Shown here: piece after piece, positions 43,765-54,628 of the stretch
How positions within the stretch are numbered: position 1 is the first letter of the stretch
Layout of the letters: the number at the start of each line of letters is the position of its first letter
Assembly (NCBI RefSeq): GCF_040183065.1
Contig: NC_091119.1
Coordinates: 63,278,892-63,342,891, forward strand
Length of the DNA stretch: 64,000 nucleotides
Source: Periplaneta americana
Lineage: Eukaryota > Arthropoda > Insecta > Blattodea > Blattidae
Reading direction: 5' to 3'
Notes under the pieces: generated by a model
The model's database searches: none
The model's input: the letters and a program-made list of their open reading frames with translations, nothing else
Told to the model about the DNA's origin: nothing
Made by a program: the position numbers and the translations under genes

Positions 43765-44427
43765 TCTTTCATCCCATAACAGGAGTGTCTCAAGGTTCCG
43801 TCATAGCTTCGATTCTATATTCGTTATACATTCAAGATATTCCAAAGACCTCAAGAACATCAACTGGTTTATATGCTGATCGCACTGTCATTTATACAGG
43901 ACACAAAGATATTAATACTGCCTATCAACGAATCCAGAGAAATTTACATGATCTCACTCAGTGGTCCACTAAGTGGAAAATAAAAATAAACGGTGAAAAA
44001 TCACATTTTGTTGTCTTCACTAAACGCTTCCCCCGTGTTTTAACAAATCTCAGTATTCAGAACCAGACTATTCCATTCAATACATCAACTAAACATCTTG
44101 GGGTCATATTATACAATCGTCTCACCTTCAGATTTCATGGTTTATGGAGCTATATCCATTTTTCAAAAACAGTTTGCCAATGAACATAAAATTACTGTGA
44201 AATTTGGGCACAAAGTCGCATATGTTATCTGAAGAAACTAGATGGCATTCAACGATCAGTTTGTCGAACCATCACAGGAGCGGACTACCTTATCAGAAAC
44301 ACAACTTTATGAAGATTTGAACATCAGCTTATTTAGTGACTTTATAAAGTTAAAGAGATCAGTCTTTCTCCATTCCTCAAAATCTCATATCAATCCATTG
44401 ATAAAAGAACTCTTTCCTAATACTTGA
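43765..44427 (+). pseudogene. Jockey-like reverse transcriptase, C-terminal part
   Basis: Contains GVSQGSVIASILYSLYI and IPKTSRTSTGLYADRTVIYTG, where the catalytic YADD has become YADR, a loss of the second Asp. Then come LTQWSTKWKIKINGEKS, the TKHLGVIL block, a frame break near 44160, and RSVCRTITGADYLIRNTTLYEDL to INPLIKELFPN and a stop at 44427. This is the thumb and C-terminus of a Jockey element. It continues 40533-41345 across the hAT insertion. Confidence 0.85.
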
Positions 44428-44616
44428 TTTTTATTTTATTTATTTTGTCTAATGCTTGCTTTATTTTGTTCAAGTTGGTAATCTCTGTCTCTGATGGAGT
44501 TCTTGTCTTAATTTCTCACTTTTGTTATATATTTGTACCATTTGTTTTCTTCTTCTGTTATTCTCATTGTAAAAAGGCAAGAGTCCTTGTGACCTGGTAC
44601 TTAAAATGAATGTTAT

Positions 44617-46270
44617 GCTATCTCTTTAATAGAATCCACTCATTCAGAAATAAGACTAATTTAATTGCGTAAATCTACATCATGGGGCACCCCACTTTAT
44701 TTTTGTTCTAAAGTGAACCAAATTATGGAATTTATTGCCCCTAAAACTTCTCCACCGTCGATTAAAATTTTACCATTTATTATTCCACATTTCCGAAATT
44801 TTGTAGGAACAACAGGAGCCCATGCATTTGGAAAGCATCACCGCCGAGAATGATATGCAGCCCATGGAGTGGGATGCTGTAACTAACCCAGTCGAACATC
44901 AGGTTACATCAGGATACCAGACTAAGAAATGGAATACTCAACGGAATTAATGGTGATGGAATAAACATTTCGCCAACAAGTTAAGACCTTGCGGCTTTCA
45001 TCTTCTGTACTATACTCCGTTTCTGGAATCTGTGGATTATAGGAACCGAGTGGAGGGGCCAGTCCAATGACCGCTCTGAGGGAAAGCATTGATTGAAGAC
45101 GAGCGCCTAAAATGTCACCCCTACCTATCACCTTCTGTCACGTGCATCTCATCCCTTAGCAGCTGTGAGCCGATCCAGCCCGCAATACACTCCCGCACTG
45201 ATGAGCTCCGCCCACTTGGTTGTCATAGGCTCCATGCAAATGCGTCGACTTACTCCACAGATACCAGAAACGGAGTGTAGTCTAGGAAAAATAATTGAAA
45301 TAGCACGATCTATTACTCCAGCAGTGTTCCTGGTCCACATTGCAGTAGCTCGAAACTGAGGATTTAAGATTATTTATCTCTAGAAATATAAAGCTTTTGT
45401 TCTGAGAAATATTCATGTTAAATTATTGCATTTTCATAACATCTTGAACGTGCAATTCTCCTTAATTCTTGAAAGTAGTTTGTAGAGATTTTTTGATAAC
45501 TTGCATTATCCAGTATGTGGAAATATGTAAATTTTAATGACAATAAAACAGTACGTTCTTCCACACAGAGTTTTATATCTTTTGGGACTTAGGCAATACC
45601 AGCTGCTACAAACTGCGTACAAAGTATCAACCATAGATCTACGAGTATGTAGCCTACAGATACGAAAAAAAAATTGGAGATCCCTTATTGCAGGCCTATA
45701 AGTTTCGCAATGTGTAGGCCTACCTGTCTTTAGCGTCAATCCAAAGATAAGTGCACAGCACATAAAATAATCATTAAACACACAATTTCTCGTCCAAGCC
45801 AAATGTGAGCTCTGCTAGACAGATTTTCACTCAGGGACATCAAGAATCATGGGGCTTTCGTAGCACTAATCAAAATTACCCCATGTCTACCTGTGTGCCA
45901 TCCACTTCACACGAATATAAAAATTGAAGTTACGACTTTTTTTTTCAAAATCATATTAATCCTATAATTATTACTTAAATAAATTATATTCATTCACGAC
46001 TTTTACTTAACATTTGTTTCACAACTTTTCTTATCACTACATGAATTAGTAATATTGAAGTGTTAGTTTGCTTAATCTTCATAGAAACTGAATTCATCTT
46101 GTCCTTGTTTCGCATCTAGGTATTGCACAAACTGAAAATTAATTAATGGTACAGTATTTGTGAATTTAAAAATGATGTCGTTCTAGCAATCTTATTATTA
46201 ATGCAGATTGAACATCATGTTATTTTTTTAGTAATAATGTTAATTTTACATATCTAGTATATCAGTCACA
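44617..46270 (+). repeat. dispersed repeat R1, longest copy
   Basis: Joins both halves seen separately at 33965-35175 and 38150-39375, so the family is at least 1.6 kb. Bases 45000-45290 (around CTCCGTTTCTGG) are absent from the 20888 and 33965 copies; this segment carries an inverted pair, ACTCCGTTTCTGGAATCTGTGG (45007) and its near complement at 45254-45280, so a foldback element is probably inserted here. No reading frame supports a protein. Confidence 0.75.
45007..45285. mobile_element. foldback insertion in R1
   Basis: ACTCCGTTTCTGG-ATCTGTGGA at 45007 pairs with the complement of TCCACAGATACCAGAAACGGAGT at about 45254-45278. The enclosed 280 bp interrupts R1 between TTTCATCTTCTGTACTAT and AATTGAAATAGCACGA. 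The ends and duplication are not exact. Confidence 0.55.
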
Positions 46271-46339
46271 TTATTTCAATCTTAAATCATCCTTGAAGAT
46301 TAATTTCTTGCTGTTACGTTCGACAAGGATCTTAGTTGA

Positions 46340-46573
46340 AAAATTTTAAATTACGGTTTATTTAACGATGTTCGCAACTGCCGAAGTTACATCAGCGTCG
46401 CCAGTGTGCCTGAATTTTTTCCCGCAGGAGCTCTTTTACATGCCAATAAATCTACTAACATGAGCCTGTCGCATTTAAACACACTTAAATGCCATCGACC
46501 TGGACCGGGATTGAACCCACAACCTCGAGCACAGAAGGCTTGCGCTAATATAGACTACGTTACTCAAGCCGAC
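46340..46573 (-). mobile_element. tRNA-derived SINE, family 2, inverted
   Basis: The minus strand has the B box GGTTCAATCCCGG, ATTTAAGTGTGTTTAAATGCG, GTAAAAGAGCTCCTGC and a 3' end before AATTT. The target repeat GGATCTTAGTTGA is exact at 46327-46339 and 46574-46586. Confidence 0.92.
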
Positions 46574-47294
46574 GGATCTTAGTTGATTTTTCACATTGAT
46601 GATCTTTATAATGCTTTAGACTCAATAAGGGGGGGCAAAGGCTAATTGGGATTTCCCGGTCTCTGATCAGGTCAAAAACCCTGATGGAACTGATATTTAA
46701 CCCTTGTGGAGAATTTCGGTGAAGTCCGGAGGGCCTAATTAGTCAAATCCACTCTCCTCACCTCCACGCTGGGGCCCCCTGGGATCTTTTAAGGATACAC
46801 TGATGTGAAATTTTGTCATTTTTGGTCAAAAATATTGATTTTTTGTTTTTATCTTTAAAAAATTGTTCATGGTGTATAGATGTCCTCTGCCAATTTTCAT
46901 GGCCATACGATCGGTCTATCAGCTGTTTAGGGTCACATTTCGAAAAGGTTGCGCGCTCTGACTGATAATGTAAATCCCCCGTCCACGCCCTCAAGTCTGA
47001 ATTCTGCGACGATTTGGAAATTACGCTGTACTTCATACATTATTTATTACACTCATAATTTATTACACTACTGTTTGTGAAAAGACAACACCCAGAAAGA
47101 ATGGCCCGAACGACTCCAATCTCGGGAGATGTGTAGAAAAGTGTACCATCAATAATTGATTACATTTCCAGAGAAATGGCGTACACATAGGCCCAACAGT
47201 GACGTCTCTTGTTTAACCAGCAAGGTCAATGTTATCCCTTGCTCAGTCAGTGCAGAGCTTCCAAAGGAAGTGGAAACGTGAATCTAGTGTAGGT

Positions 47295-48327
47295 ATGCCT
47301 CGTCGACGAGGAAGGGCGCAATATCAGCACGTGAATGAGTTCGGGGGGAATGATTGTTCTCCGGGAAGCAGGTTTGTCATACCGTGACATTTCGGCTCAT
47401 ACAGGGCATGCTGCTACGACAGTGATGCGTGTGTGGATACAGTATATAGAAGAGGGTCGTACGCAGAGACGAGCGGGTACTGGACCACGTAATGTGACCA
47501 CAGCACGGGATGACCGCCATCTTATCCACTTGGCCGTGACGGACCGTACAGCTTCATCCATAATGTTGAGTCGACGTTGGAGTACTGCATCATGTGTTGA
47601 TCTATCTGCCGTCGTTCGTCGCCGTCTTTTGAGAGATGGACTAGTGGCTCGCATGCCGTTGCGTCGGCTTCCATTGTCCAGAAACCACCAACGTCTCAGA
47701 CTATAATGGGCACGTGAACACCGTCACTGGCGTGCTGAGTAGCAAAATGTAGTGTTTTCGGACAAGTCATGCTAGTCCTACTTGTCCTACAATGATGGTT
47801 GCATACATGTTAGATCCTACCATGGTGAACACAATCTGAGAACCTGCATTGTTGAGCAGCATAGCGGAGAAATGCTAGTGTGATAGTTTGGGGAGTCATT
47901 GAATACAATATGCGATCTCGCCTTCTACGTATTTAGGGCAATCCGAACAGCAATCGCTACATTAGGGAGGTTTTATAGCCCGAAGTACTGCCCCTCCTTC
48001 AGGCAACTCCACATGCCATATTTCAGCAGGACAATGACTGGCAACATGTGGCGAGGATTGTGCAAGCCTTCTTTGAAGAATGACGGGTATCCTCTTCCCT
48101 GGCCTGCACGTTCGCCAGACATGTCGCTCATCGAACATGTCTGGGAAATGGTTGGTTGGCAATTTGTTCGTCATTGTCTTCCAGCACCGACCCTTGACTC
48201 TTTGTGGATTCGCATACAAACTGCGTGAAGGGAGATTCCCCAGGAACATATCCAGTCTCTCTTTGATTCCATGCCACGAAACTTAGAAGCTCTAATTGCA
48301 GGGCATGGAAGCTTCACACCATACTGA
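47295..48327 (+). pseudogene. Tc1-like transposase, broken copy
   Basis: Starts MPRRRGRAQYQHVNEF, a frameshift at about 47340, then MIVLREAGLSYRDISAHTGH and ATTVMRVWIQYIEEGRTQRR: the paired-like helix-turn-helix domain and linker. Later frames give VVFSDKS (first catalytic Asp block), IFQQDND (second Asp block) and WPARSPDMSLIEHVWEMV (the PD-x-x-x-IE block with the third acidic residue), ending near HTILKSHGH after frame changes. Length matches a 340-residue Tc1 transposase. At least four frameshifts or stops disable it. Inverted ends of its own were not found. Confidence 0.85.
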
Positions 48328-49470
48328 AATCTCACGGTCACAGATCAGGTAGAATTCTGTAATTCTAATCATTTCTATATTGTTATGTACCTAATCTAAG
48401 GTATCAATTTCATTTCAGTCACATGTATCTTTCTTGGTGTTGCAATTTCCACAAGCATTTGTGTACATTAGATTTCCAATTCAGACAATGTAGCTTCTCG
48501 ACTTCTCGAAATATTTCTCCATAGGATCCAACAGATATCACTTCAAAGGATGCTTTCCTTTGAAAAATATTCAGTAACCAAGAAGACCACAACTCTTGTC
48601 TAAAGAAAAATTCCATTTGTTGCTAGTAGCCATAACAACGTGTTTTCCATGCTTGGTTTTTGTTTTGTTATACAAGAAATATTTGCAAGTTTCTAACAGT
48701 TTTATTGTTAGTGTTATAATAGTGTCTGCAGTCTATAGTGATTTGTTTTCATAAGTTTACATCTTTTCTTTCAGTCGCCACCTTTATTTACTAGTACAGA
48801 TTAGGTGTGCACTGCATGGTAGTGTATATAAGAGTAAGTTCTAGGTAAAATAAGCAAGGCCTATATATCTCCAAATGCCTAGAAAATCAAAAAGATAGAG
48901 TTCTTGTTTATTATTATCATCCCAAACTTTGAAGTCAATTTTCTCCACTTTCAGTTTTTGTAAATTTTGCATTGCTAAAAATGCTACTCTTCCTACAAAT
49001 TTTGTACTACATGCATGATTTTTTTGTAGAGGTTTTTAAATGTGTTCTTAACAAAACTTACTACCAGGATTATACCTAACATTCATATTTTATTTAATAT
49101 TAATTTTTCTTTATGCTCGAGTTGATTTTTTTTTTCCGTTTTTACACTTTAGTGCATAAAATATTTTTTATTTTATTTTTAGTAGAATAAGAGGCAAAAT
49201 TGTATAGTAAGCTTTATTTCCGAGAGTCTGACAAGTATGTAGAGAAAATGTCAGGCCAAAATATTTGAATTTGTGGGAGGAGTAGCAATTTTTGAAAAGC
49301 TAAATTTACACAATTCAAAATGACAAAATTATTAATAATTCATATATTTCTGCATCAAATGAGGCGAAACTTTGTACACAGACTATTTGTGTACAGTAGG
49401 ACAACTGTACAAAATTTCAGAGATCTACATAGAATAGTTTAGAAATTTAAAATTTCACATCAGTGTACCC
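48328..49470. other. right half of TTAA element, noncoding
   Basis: AT-rich with T-runs; the only supported structure is the right inverted end at about 49447-49470. Confidence 0.5.
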
Positions 49471-49475
49471 TTAAG

Positions 49476-49918
49476 ATGCGAAAGAGAGAGTGGTGTGCGG
49501 AAAGCAGTGGGAAGCTTCCGCATTTTCCTACATCCCAAAAAGTTATGATAAAAAATGCCATGATGAGTCTTTCCCTGGTAAAAAACTCCGGACGTAAACT
49601 ATCCCCCCAATCGGATGTCCGGGTGGGGGATACTGGGGAAGGACATGTCATGACGAAATCCAACGGAGAGAAGAAAAGAAGAAAGACAGCAAGATCGACA
49701 AGAAGATCAACTGCAACGTGTTGTGTCAAGACTCCAATTGTACCAGGTAAGTTGGAAAACTTGAAGGAAGCAATAAGAAGAAACAGAGTGGATGTGATAG
49801 GAATATCAGAAGTGAGGTGGGAAAATAGTGGTGAGTTGATGAGTGATGATGGGGCTCGGAAGTTGATGAAATATCATATTTTTTCATTGATATCACAGAC
49901 AATGCAGGATACAATATA
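49476..49918 (+). pseudogene. LINE endonuclease N-terminus
   Basis: The 147-codon frame has a basic leader (SNGEKKRRKTARSTRRS) followed by VPGKLENLKEAIRRNRVDVIGISEVRW, the first strands and helix of an APE-type endonuclease with the conserved catalytic Glu in SEVRW. The frame ends soon after SGELMSDDG, before the other catalytic residues. It is a 3'-truncated LINE remnant of RTE-like wording. Confidence 0.7.
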
Positions 49919-51313
49919 AACTGATTTCACTTCAACACGAACCATTACAGCTTACATTTATTTTGCATTTGTTTGCATTTTTTGGTCTTCTATTGTTTAC
50001 TGGTCATTTTTTTAGGAAATGTTTTACTTTTTGTTGCATTATTCCTCTTCTCTTCTTTTAAACGAATATTTTTTACTATGTAATCGCAGTCTACATTACA
50101 GAATCTACTGCAGATTGCGTCATGCGGGAATTTGCCTTATGGTTGCTTAATTCATAATCACAAGCTTGCCCCCATTCAATGCAAGAGTATAGATACTGCA
50201 GCCGCAGTATTTCATGTTTGCACTTACCGTCTCTGTGATGCAGTGAACATCATTTTGATTACTTACACACAATTACACAGATGAATTGTCGTATATTTTA
50301 ATACCTTCAACATTAATCAACAAGAAGTACACAAACATTGCATAACCTTAATGATCGACCTGCTATCTTCTTTAAAGTATCTATGTCACACAGTTCACCA
50401 AACGAATTCATTTTGTCCATTTTCAACTACTTAATTTGTTGTTCATTCTTGTTGAGGAATAAGATTACCGGTATCTAATCATTCCGTCAAACCTGGAAAT
50501 ATCCTTGTTTCTTTAAATATCCATCTATTTCGAAGGTATTCTTGCACATTTCCTTCTGTCTCTAGAAACATGTAGGCCTACTAGGTAAAAATCGTTTACT
50601 TCAAAGTGTTTAATACAGACAACTGAATGCTTTTTGGCGTGAAGACATTTTGTGGTAGACTAGTAGATTCTAGCCACATAACTTATCATTTTCAATTGGA
50701 AATTTGGAAACAGTAACATAACACTCACTTATAGCACTCTGGTAATTGCTGGTACACACGGGCACACAACATTTAGAAGCCATTTGTAAATAAAAGAATA
50801 TTAATAAATTAATGTCATGTTTAATAAAAGTCCTTTATTTCAGTTCCCTGAATTAATTTTTGTTTGAGGTTATACCTATATTAGAAGTAGGTCTAACCGT
50901 TACTTAGTGTTTCATCTTTTCTGATTCCTTTACAGACTTTACTTTTATGATTCACTTATTGTTAATAGTTTGGTGACGTACATGCTGTTTTGCTACTGTC
51001 CGTCCGAGTGGTTATATCACACGGTCGTCAAAATGGGGGAAATCACATGACACTTACTTAACAGGGCCCTTTTCTTTAAATTATTTTAAATAATTGTATA
51101 ATACTACATAAACTTCCAATTCTGTACAGCAAATATTTGCAGAGAAGAGCCTCACAGCTTAGCAATTAGCTCTTGCAGAGGGGACAGGAGAAACGAGGGG
51201 GGCAAACCGGGATGCGACATAACCATTCGGCTGGACAGTACCTATGTATGCTCTTCATAGTTAGCTATCAGTGCATTATGAAGATTTCAACTCAGAATTA
51301 CACTGCCTTTTAG
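49919..51313. other. AT-rich noncoding stretch
   Basis: No repeat or coding feature recognised; if the exon at 51314 is genuine, this is upstream intron or intergenic sequence. A polypyrimidine-poor CTGCCTTTTAG lies at the exon border. Confidence 0.45.
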
Positions 51314-51508
51314 GTCAACATGAATCAACTGCACACAAGGGGCCAAAGCCCATGATGGTACACGCTGCCACACCGACCTCGAGCAGCGACCACTTGTTTG
51401 AACCCAGCAGCCAGTATGCCGAGTGGGAGGAGAACGTCATGGAGCAGGGGCGGAGGAAGCTGGTGAAGTTAGAGTCTCATCTTTTTAACTTCGTATACAA
51501 TTACGAAC
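51314..51508 (+). CDS. candidate internal exon of a cellular gene
   Basis: A GC-rich 195-nt segment bounded by TTTTAG and by C|GTAAGT, a perfect donor. It is open in one frame: HKGPKPMMVHAATPTSSS, then FEPSSQYAEWEENVMEQG and RRKLVKLESHLFNFVYNYE. Both borders are phase 1, so it is a symmetric exon of 65 codons. Codon use (GTG, CTG, GAG, AAG, CAG) differs sharply from the AT-driven chance frames around it and it shows no transposon motif. It would be a charged helical segment after a short Ser-rich linker. I do not recognise the protein. No companion exon is visible in the window. An alternative acceptor is the AAG at 51339. Confidence 0.5.
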
Positions 51509-52140
51509 GTAAGTAACTTCAAATTCTAAACTAGTGGCTCTTTCAGCTATGCATAAGCAGAATCCGTGGATACCCAGAGTAGCACTACCAGCTAGTCGGT
51601 TGCCATTGTTATTCTATATCAAAACGCTTAGGATAGTAGTATTTAAAGTAAAACTCAATTTAGGTCAGTGTCAACTGCCCTTAAAATTAAAAATATTTGA
51701 TTCTGATTTAGGCTATATTCATTCCCCATACAAATGCATGTGGCAAATAGCGTGCGCTGTAATAAAAATGGCTGATTTGTCGGCATTTCTAGCGCTAAGG
51801 ATTGCGGTACTCTGGATATCGACGTACTCTGTGCACAAGTTCAGGAGACTTGAAATCTCATTGGTAGCGAATAGGGCAGTTATCCAGTGGTGTCATTCAG
51901 CCAGTTCACACCAGTCGCCAGATTCACTTGTTGAATTTGTCGCAATTCCTAGAACCTGTTCTGAGATGTTTGAAGTTAAAACAAATTAAGTTCTTGACAG
52001 AAAGGAAGAACATTAATTTAACATTTTAACATGAAATTCTCTAGATTTTCAATACGACAGCACATATAATCATATCATATGATTAAATCGTTGTTTCTTA
52101 TCCAAGTGTGCAGCCAGTCAGAACAGGAATACAATATCGC
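51509..52140. other. spacer or intron, noncoding
   Basis: A 151-codon frame at 51534-51989 has no domain-like pattern and looks like chance. Otherwise empty. Confidence 0.4.
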
Positions 52141-52378
52141 CGGCCCAGCTTGAAAGGGAAAAGACTCAAAATTTAAAGTTTGGGAAATCTGCATTTTGAA
52201 GCGTTATGTTGCTGTGAAAAATCAAAGAATCGTTTAACATAATCCAAATTCAAATCATGTTTATAATATGCTCTAAGTTTCAAATTAGAGTTTGGATGTT
52301 TCACAGCAACATGAAGCTTTAAACTTCACTTTTCTCAAAAGTTTAAATGTTGAGTTGTTTCCCTTTTGAACTGGCCCG
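52141..52378. mobile_element. foldback MITE with CGGCCCAG ends
   Basis: Two arms of about 85 bp pair with scattered mismatches: CGGCCCAGCTTGAAAGGGAA with the complement of TTCCCTTTTGAACTGGCCCG, continuing through TTGCTGTGAAA / TTTCACAGCAA. The 70-bp middle is AT-rich. The target duplication is unclear. Confidence 0.75.
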
Positions 52379-52630
52379 CTCTATATCACGTTTGCGGTCT
52401 GGAATTACTTTGCCAGTTGCATACCGATCCCCTTTCCTTTTGAGTGTTAATAAGACATACACAACATGAACCATATTTGATTATTCAAAACATAAACAGA
52501 CTTTCAACTACAAAATATACCGAACTATAAAGGACATTAATAATATACTTTGTTTTCCTCTTTTAATACTCCTACAATTTTTACTCCATTTTTAATGGAA
52601 TAGATTTTTTTCATTAAAAGTATGGACAAT

Positions 52631-52822
52631 TCAGAATGCTTCATGATCGCCGGGTCGGCAGTAGTCAGTATGATTTAAGTTGCGCTTATGTTTGAATCTA
52701 AATCCCACACAGTAATCAGGGTAGTACAATGAAACATGAAAGCGTTCCATCAAGTCTTCTAAATGCTGGCTGTTCAAGAACCGACTCTTGCGAGGTGCGA
52801 GGCCAGTTTCGTACAAATCCAC
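52631..52822 (-). other. possible coding fragment, unknown
   Basis: The minus frame reads ETGLAPRKSRFLNSQHLED, LMERFHVSLYYPDYCVGF and RNLNHTDYCRPGDHEAF, balanced in composition and ending at a stop. It has no ATG with context and no splice sites that I could defend. It may be part of a decayed transposase. Confidence 0.2.
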
Positions 52823-53344
52823 ACTACACGAGCAATAGTGAGTGGTTTGTAAAGCTAAGAGGTGCGCGGTCTGAAGTGAATTGGGACCCTGTAGTTTACG
52901 TTTTTACTTTGACTGTCTCAAATTCGGCAATGCTCAGGTGAATCCTCCATCTTGCCATTCAAAAAATGTTTATCATCAGGAAGACTGTTGATGGTCATGT
53001 TTCAACCGAGCTATCCCTGGTGAGAGAACAACAGAATCCAGTCTGCAACAGATCGCCTACCAAGGAAACTTTTATCTCCTGAAAGAATACGAAATCTGCC
53101 AGACATAGCCTACATGATAATAAATCTCTCGCAGTCCAACTAGAAACAGTAAGATTAAACACGCAAAATACTTTCGAAACTCTCAATAAAGTACTTAGTT
53201 ACATCAAGATTCTAGATCTAGAATCTCACACAAAAGATCTAAAATAGAGAATTCTTTAATTAAAAATAAAATTTGTTTGCTAGTAGGTGACAAGGTTCTT
53301 CCAATGCCTTGACATGGCAATGAGGGCCAAAAAACTCAAATTTC

Positions 53345-54050
53345 AAAAAGTTGTTGTTGTTTTCTAATGTCAGACGTTTGGCAATAAAGTCATTTGACCT
53401 CTTGCACTCCAATATTTTTCAAAGATATTATCATGACTAGCCACTGAAGCACAGATTTTGAGGTGTTCCGAATCCATTTCTTGGTTTGAGTTGCACAATG
53501 GACAGTTAGGGGACTGATATATTCCAATTCTATGCAGGTTTTTGGCCAAACAATCATGGCCTGTTGCCAATCTAAATGCAGCTACAGACGATTTTCGTGG
53601 TAAATCGGGAATTAACTGTGGATTTTGATGCAGAGAGTTCCATTTTTTCCCTTGGGATTGTGTTATCAAATTTTGTTTGTTGAAGTCTAAGTATGTAGAT
53701 TTAATAAATCTTTTCACAGATTCACCGATTCAATACGTAGATTTAGTAACAGGTCTGTAAGTAGCAGTGCTGCCCTTCTTTGCTAAAGCATCCGCATTTT
53801 CATTTCCCAGGATTCCACAATGGGATGGTATCCATTGGAATACAATTCTTTTATTGAGTGATATTAATTGAGAGAGCATTTTAGTTATTTCTGCTGTTTG
53901 AGATGAAGGTGTATGTTTAGAGACTATTGATAGAATAGCTGCTTTGGAGTCTGACAATATAACTGCATTCCTAAATTTATTTATGTGGCATAGGAGATTC
54001 CTGAGACTTTCCCTTGTTGCAATGGAAATTCAAAAAGTAAAATTCCCACA
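53345..54050 (-). pseudogene. LINE RNase H domain and C-terminus
   Basis: The minus strand has SDSKAAILSIV (an RNase H catalytic Asp block) and VFQWIPSHCGILGNENADALAK (the His and last Asp blocks). After a short break come KSSVAAFRLATGHDCLAKNL and a zinc-knuckle-like C-x2-C-x8-H-x4-C (CPLCNSNQEMDSEHLKIC), then a stop at 53370 and a short ACAACAAC-type 3' end. This arrangement is found in LINE clades that encode RNase H. Stops in the upstream part show decay; the reverse transcriptase is absent. Confidence 0.8.
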
Positions 54051-54059
54051 AGTCTAATA

Positions 54060-54616
54060 TCATGCATAAATGTATAAAACAAGAACAAAAATTTCACTAA
54101 AAGTACCAGGGCTGAGAGGTTTATAATTTGTAACACAGTAAAAGAAAAAAAGTCGGAGCAACTTTTGAAGGAGTTGGGAACTCTTGTTGGTATTTGTGTT
54201 AAAGTTGAAGAAGAAACGGTTTCTATTCTTCATCTTCGTCAATGCCTCATTGTAGTTGTTAAATTAACGTGATGTAACTATGTTGTATAAGTATGTGTGC
54301 AGATACATCTTCAGATAGTATAGTATTTCCTTTAGCTACTTATGTGGAGCATAGGGCAGCAACAAACAAGCGCCACTTTATCCTATTCCTGGCTGGGGGC
54401 ATCTTGAGATAATTCAGATAATATATCGGTGTGGACAGATATTCAAAGCTAGTTAGCTGGTGTTGTTCTGTGGACTTCTCACACTTTATAATATCTGCCG
54501 TTATTGTAGTGAAGATAGTAATGTTGGGAGAAAGGAAAAAAGACTCTGCGCATGTCAGAATAGCACTCCACCCACGCTGCCGCACTTCCAGGAAACATCA
54601 TTTGTTTTTGAGTAAG
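54060..54616. other. noncoding spacer
   Basis: No recognisable feature. It is the pre-insertion flank of the LINE that follows. Confidence 0.4.
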
Positions 54617-54628
54617 AAACGAGTGTGT

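Larger units (their letters stand above)
40500..44610 (+). mobile_element. Jockey-like LINE split by a hAT element
   Basis: The two LINE parts are 40500-41564 and 43693-44610, separated by the hAT at 41565-43684 with its 8-bp duplication. Removing the insert rejoins LYTFKTST to VSTLHS, restoring the usual spacing between the palm and the GVSQGS block. The endonuclease is absent, so it was 5'-truncated before or after insertion. Several frame breaks lie outside the insert. Confidence 0.85.
46793..49470. mobile_element. TTAA-flanked TIR element, 2.7 kb
   Basis: Inverted ends GG(A/G)TACACTGATGTGAAATTT, about 24 bp, flanked by TTAA at 46789-46792 and 49471-49474. TTAA duplications are made by piggyBac and Kolobok transposases. 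The minus frame at 46758-47036 and the AT-rich right half have no recognised transposase; the only coding remnant is an inserted Tc1 pseudogene. It is non-autonomous. Confidence 0.8.
46618..49918 (+). mobile_element. LINE 5' region split by a TTAA-flanked element
   Basis: 46618-46788 is a GC-richer leader ending CTGGGATCTT; it resumes at 49471 as TTAAGATGCGAAAGAG and runs into an endonuclease frame. Excision of 46793-49470 with one TTAA gives a continuous sequence. The LINE stops at 49918 within the endonuclease, so the 3' part was lost. Confidence 0.65.

Noticed and set aside
47397-47654. 85-codon minus frame over the Tc1 gene
   Set aside because: It is a shadow of the plus-strand transposase.
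51534-51989. 151-codon frame downstream of the candidate exon
   Set aside because: No domain-like pattern; it starts past a strong splice donor and is probably intronic.
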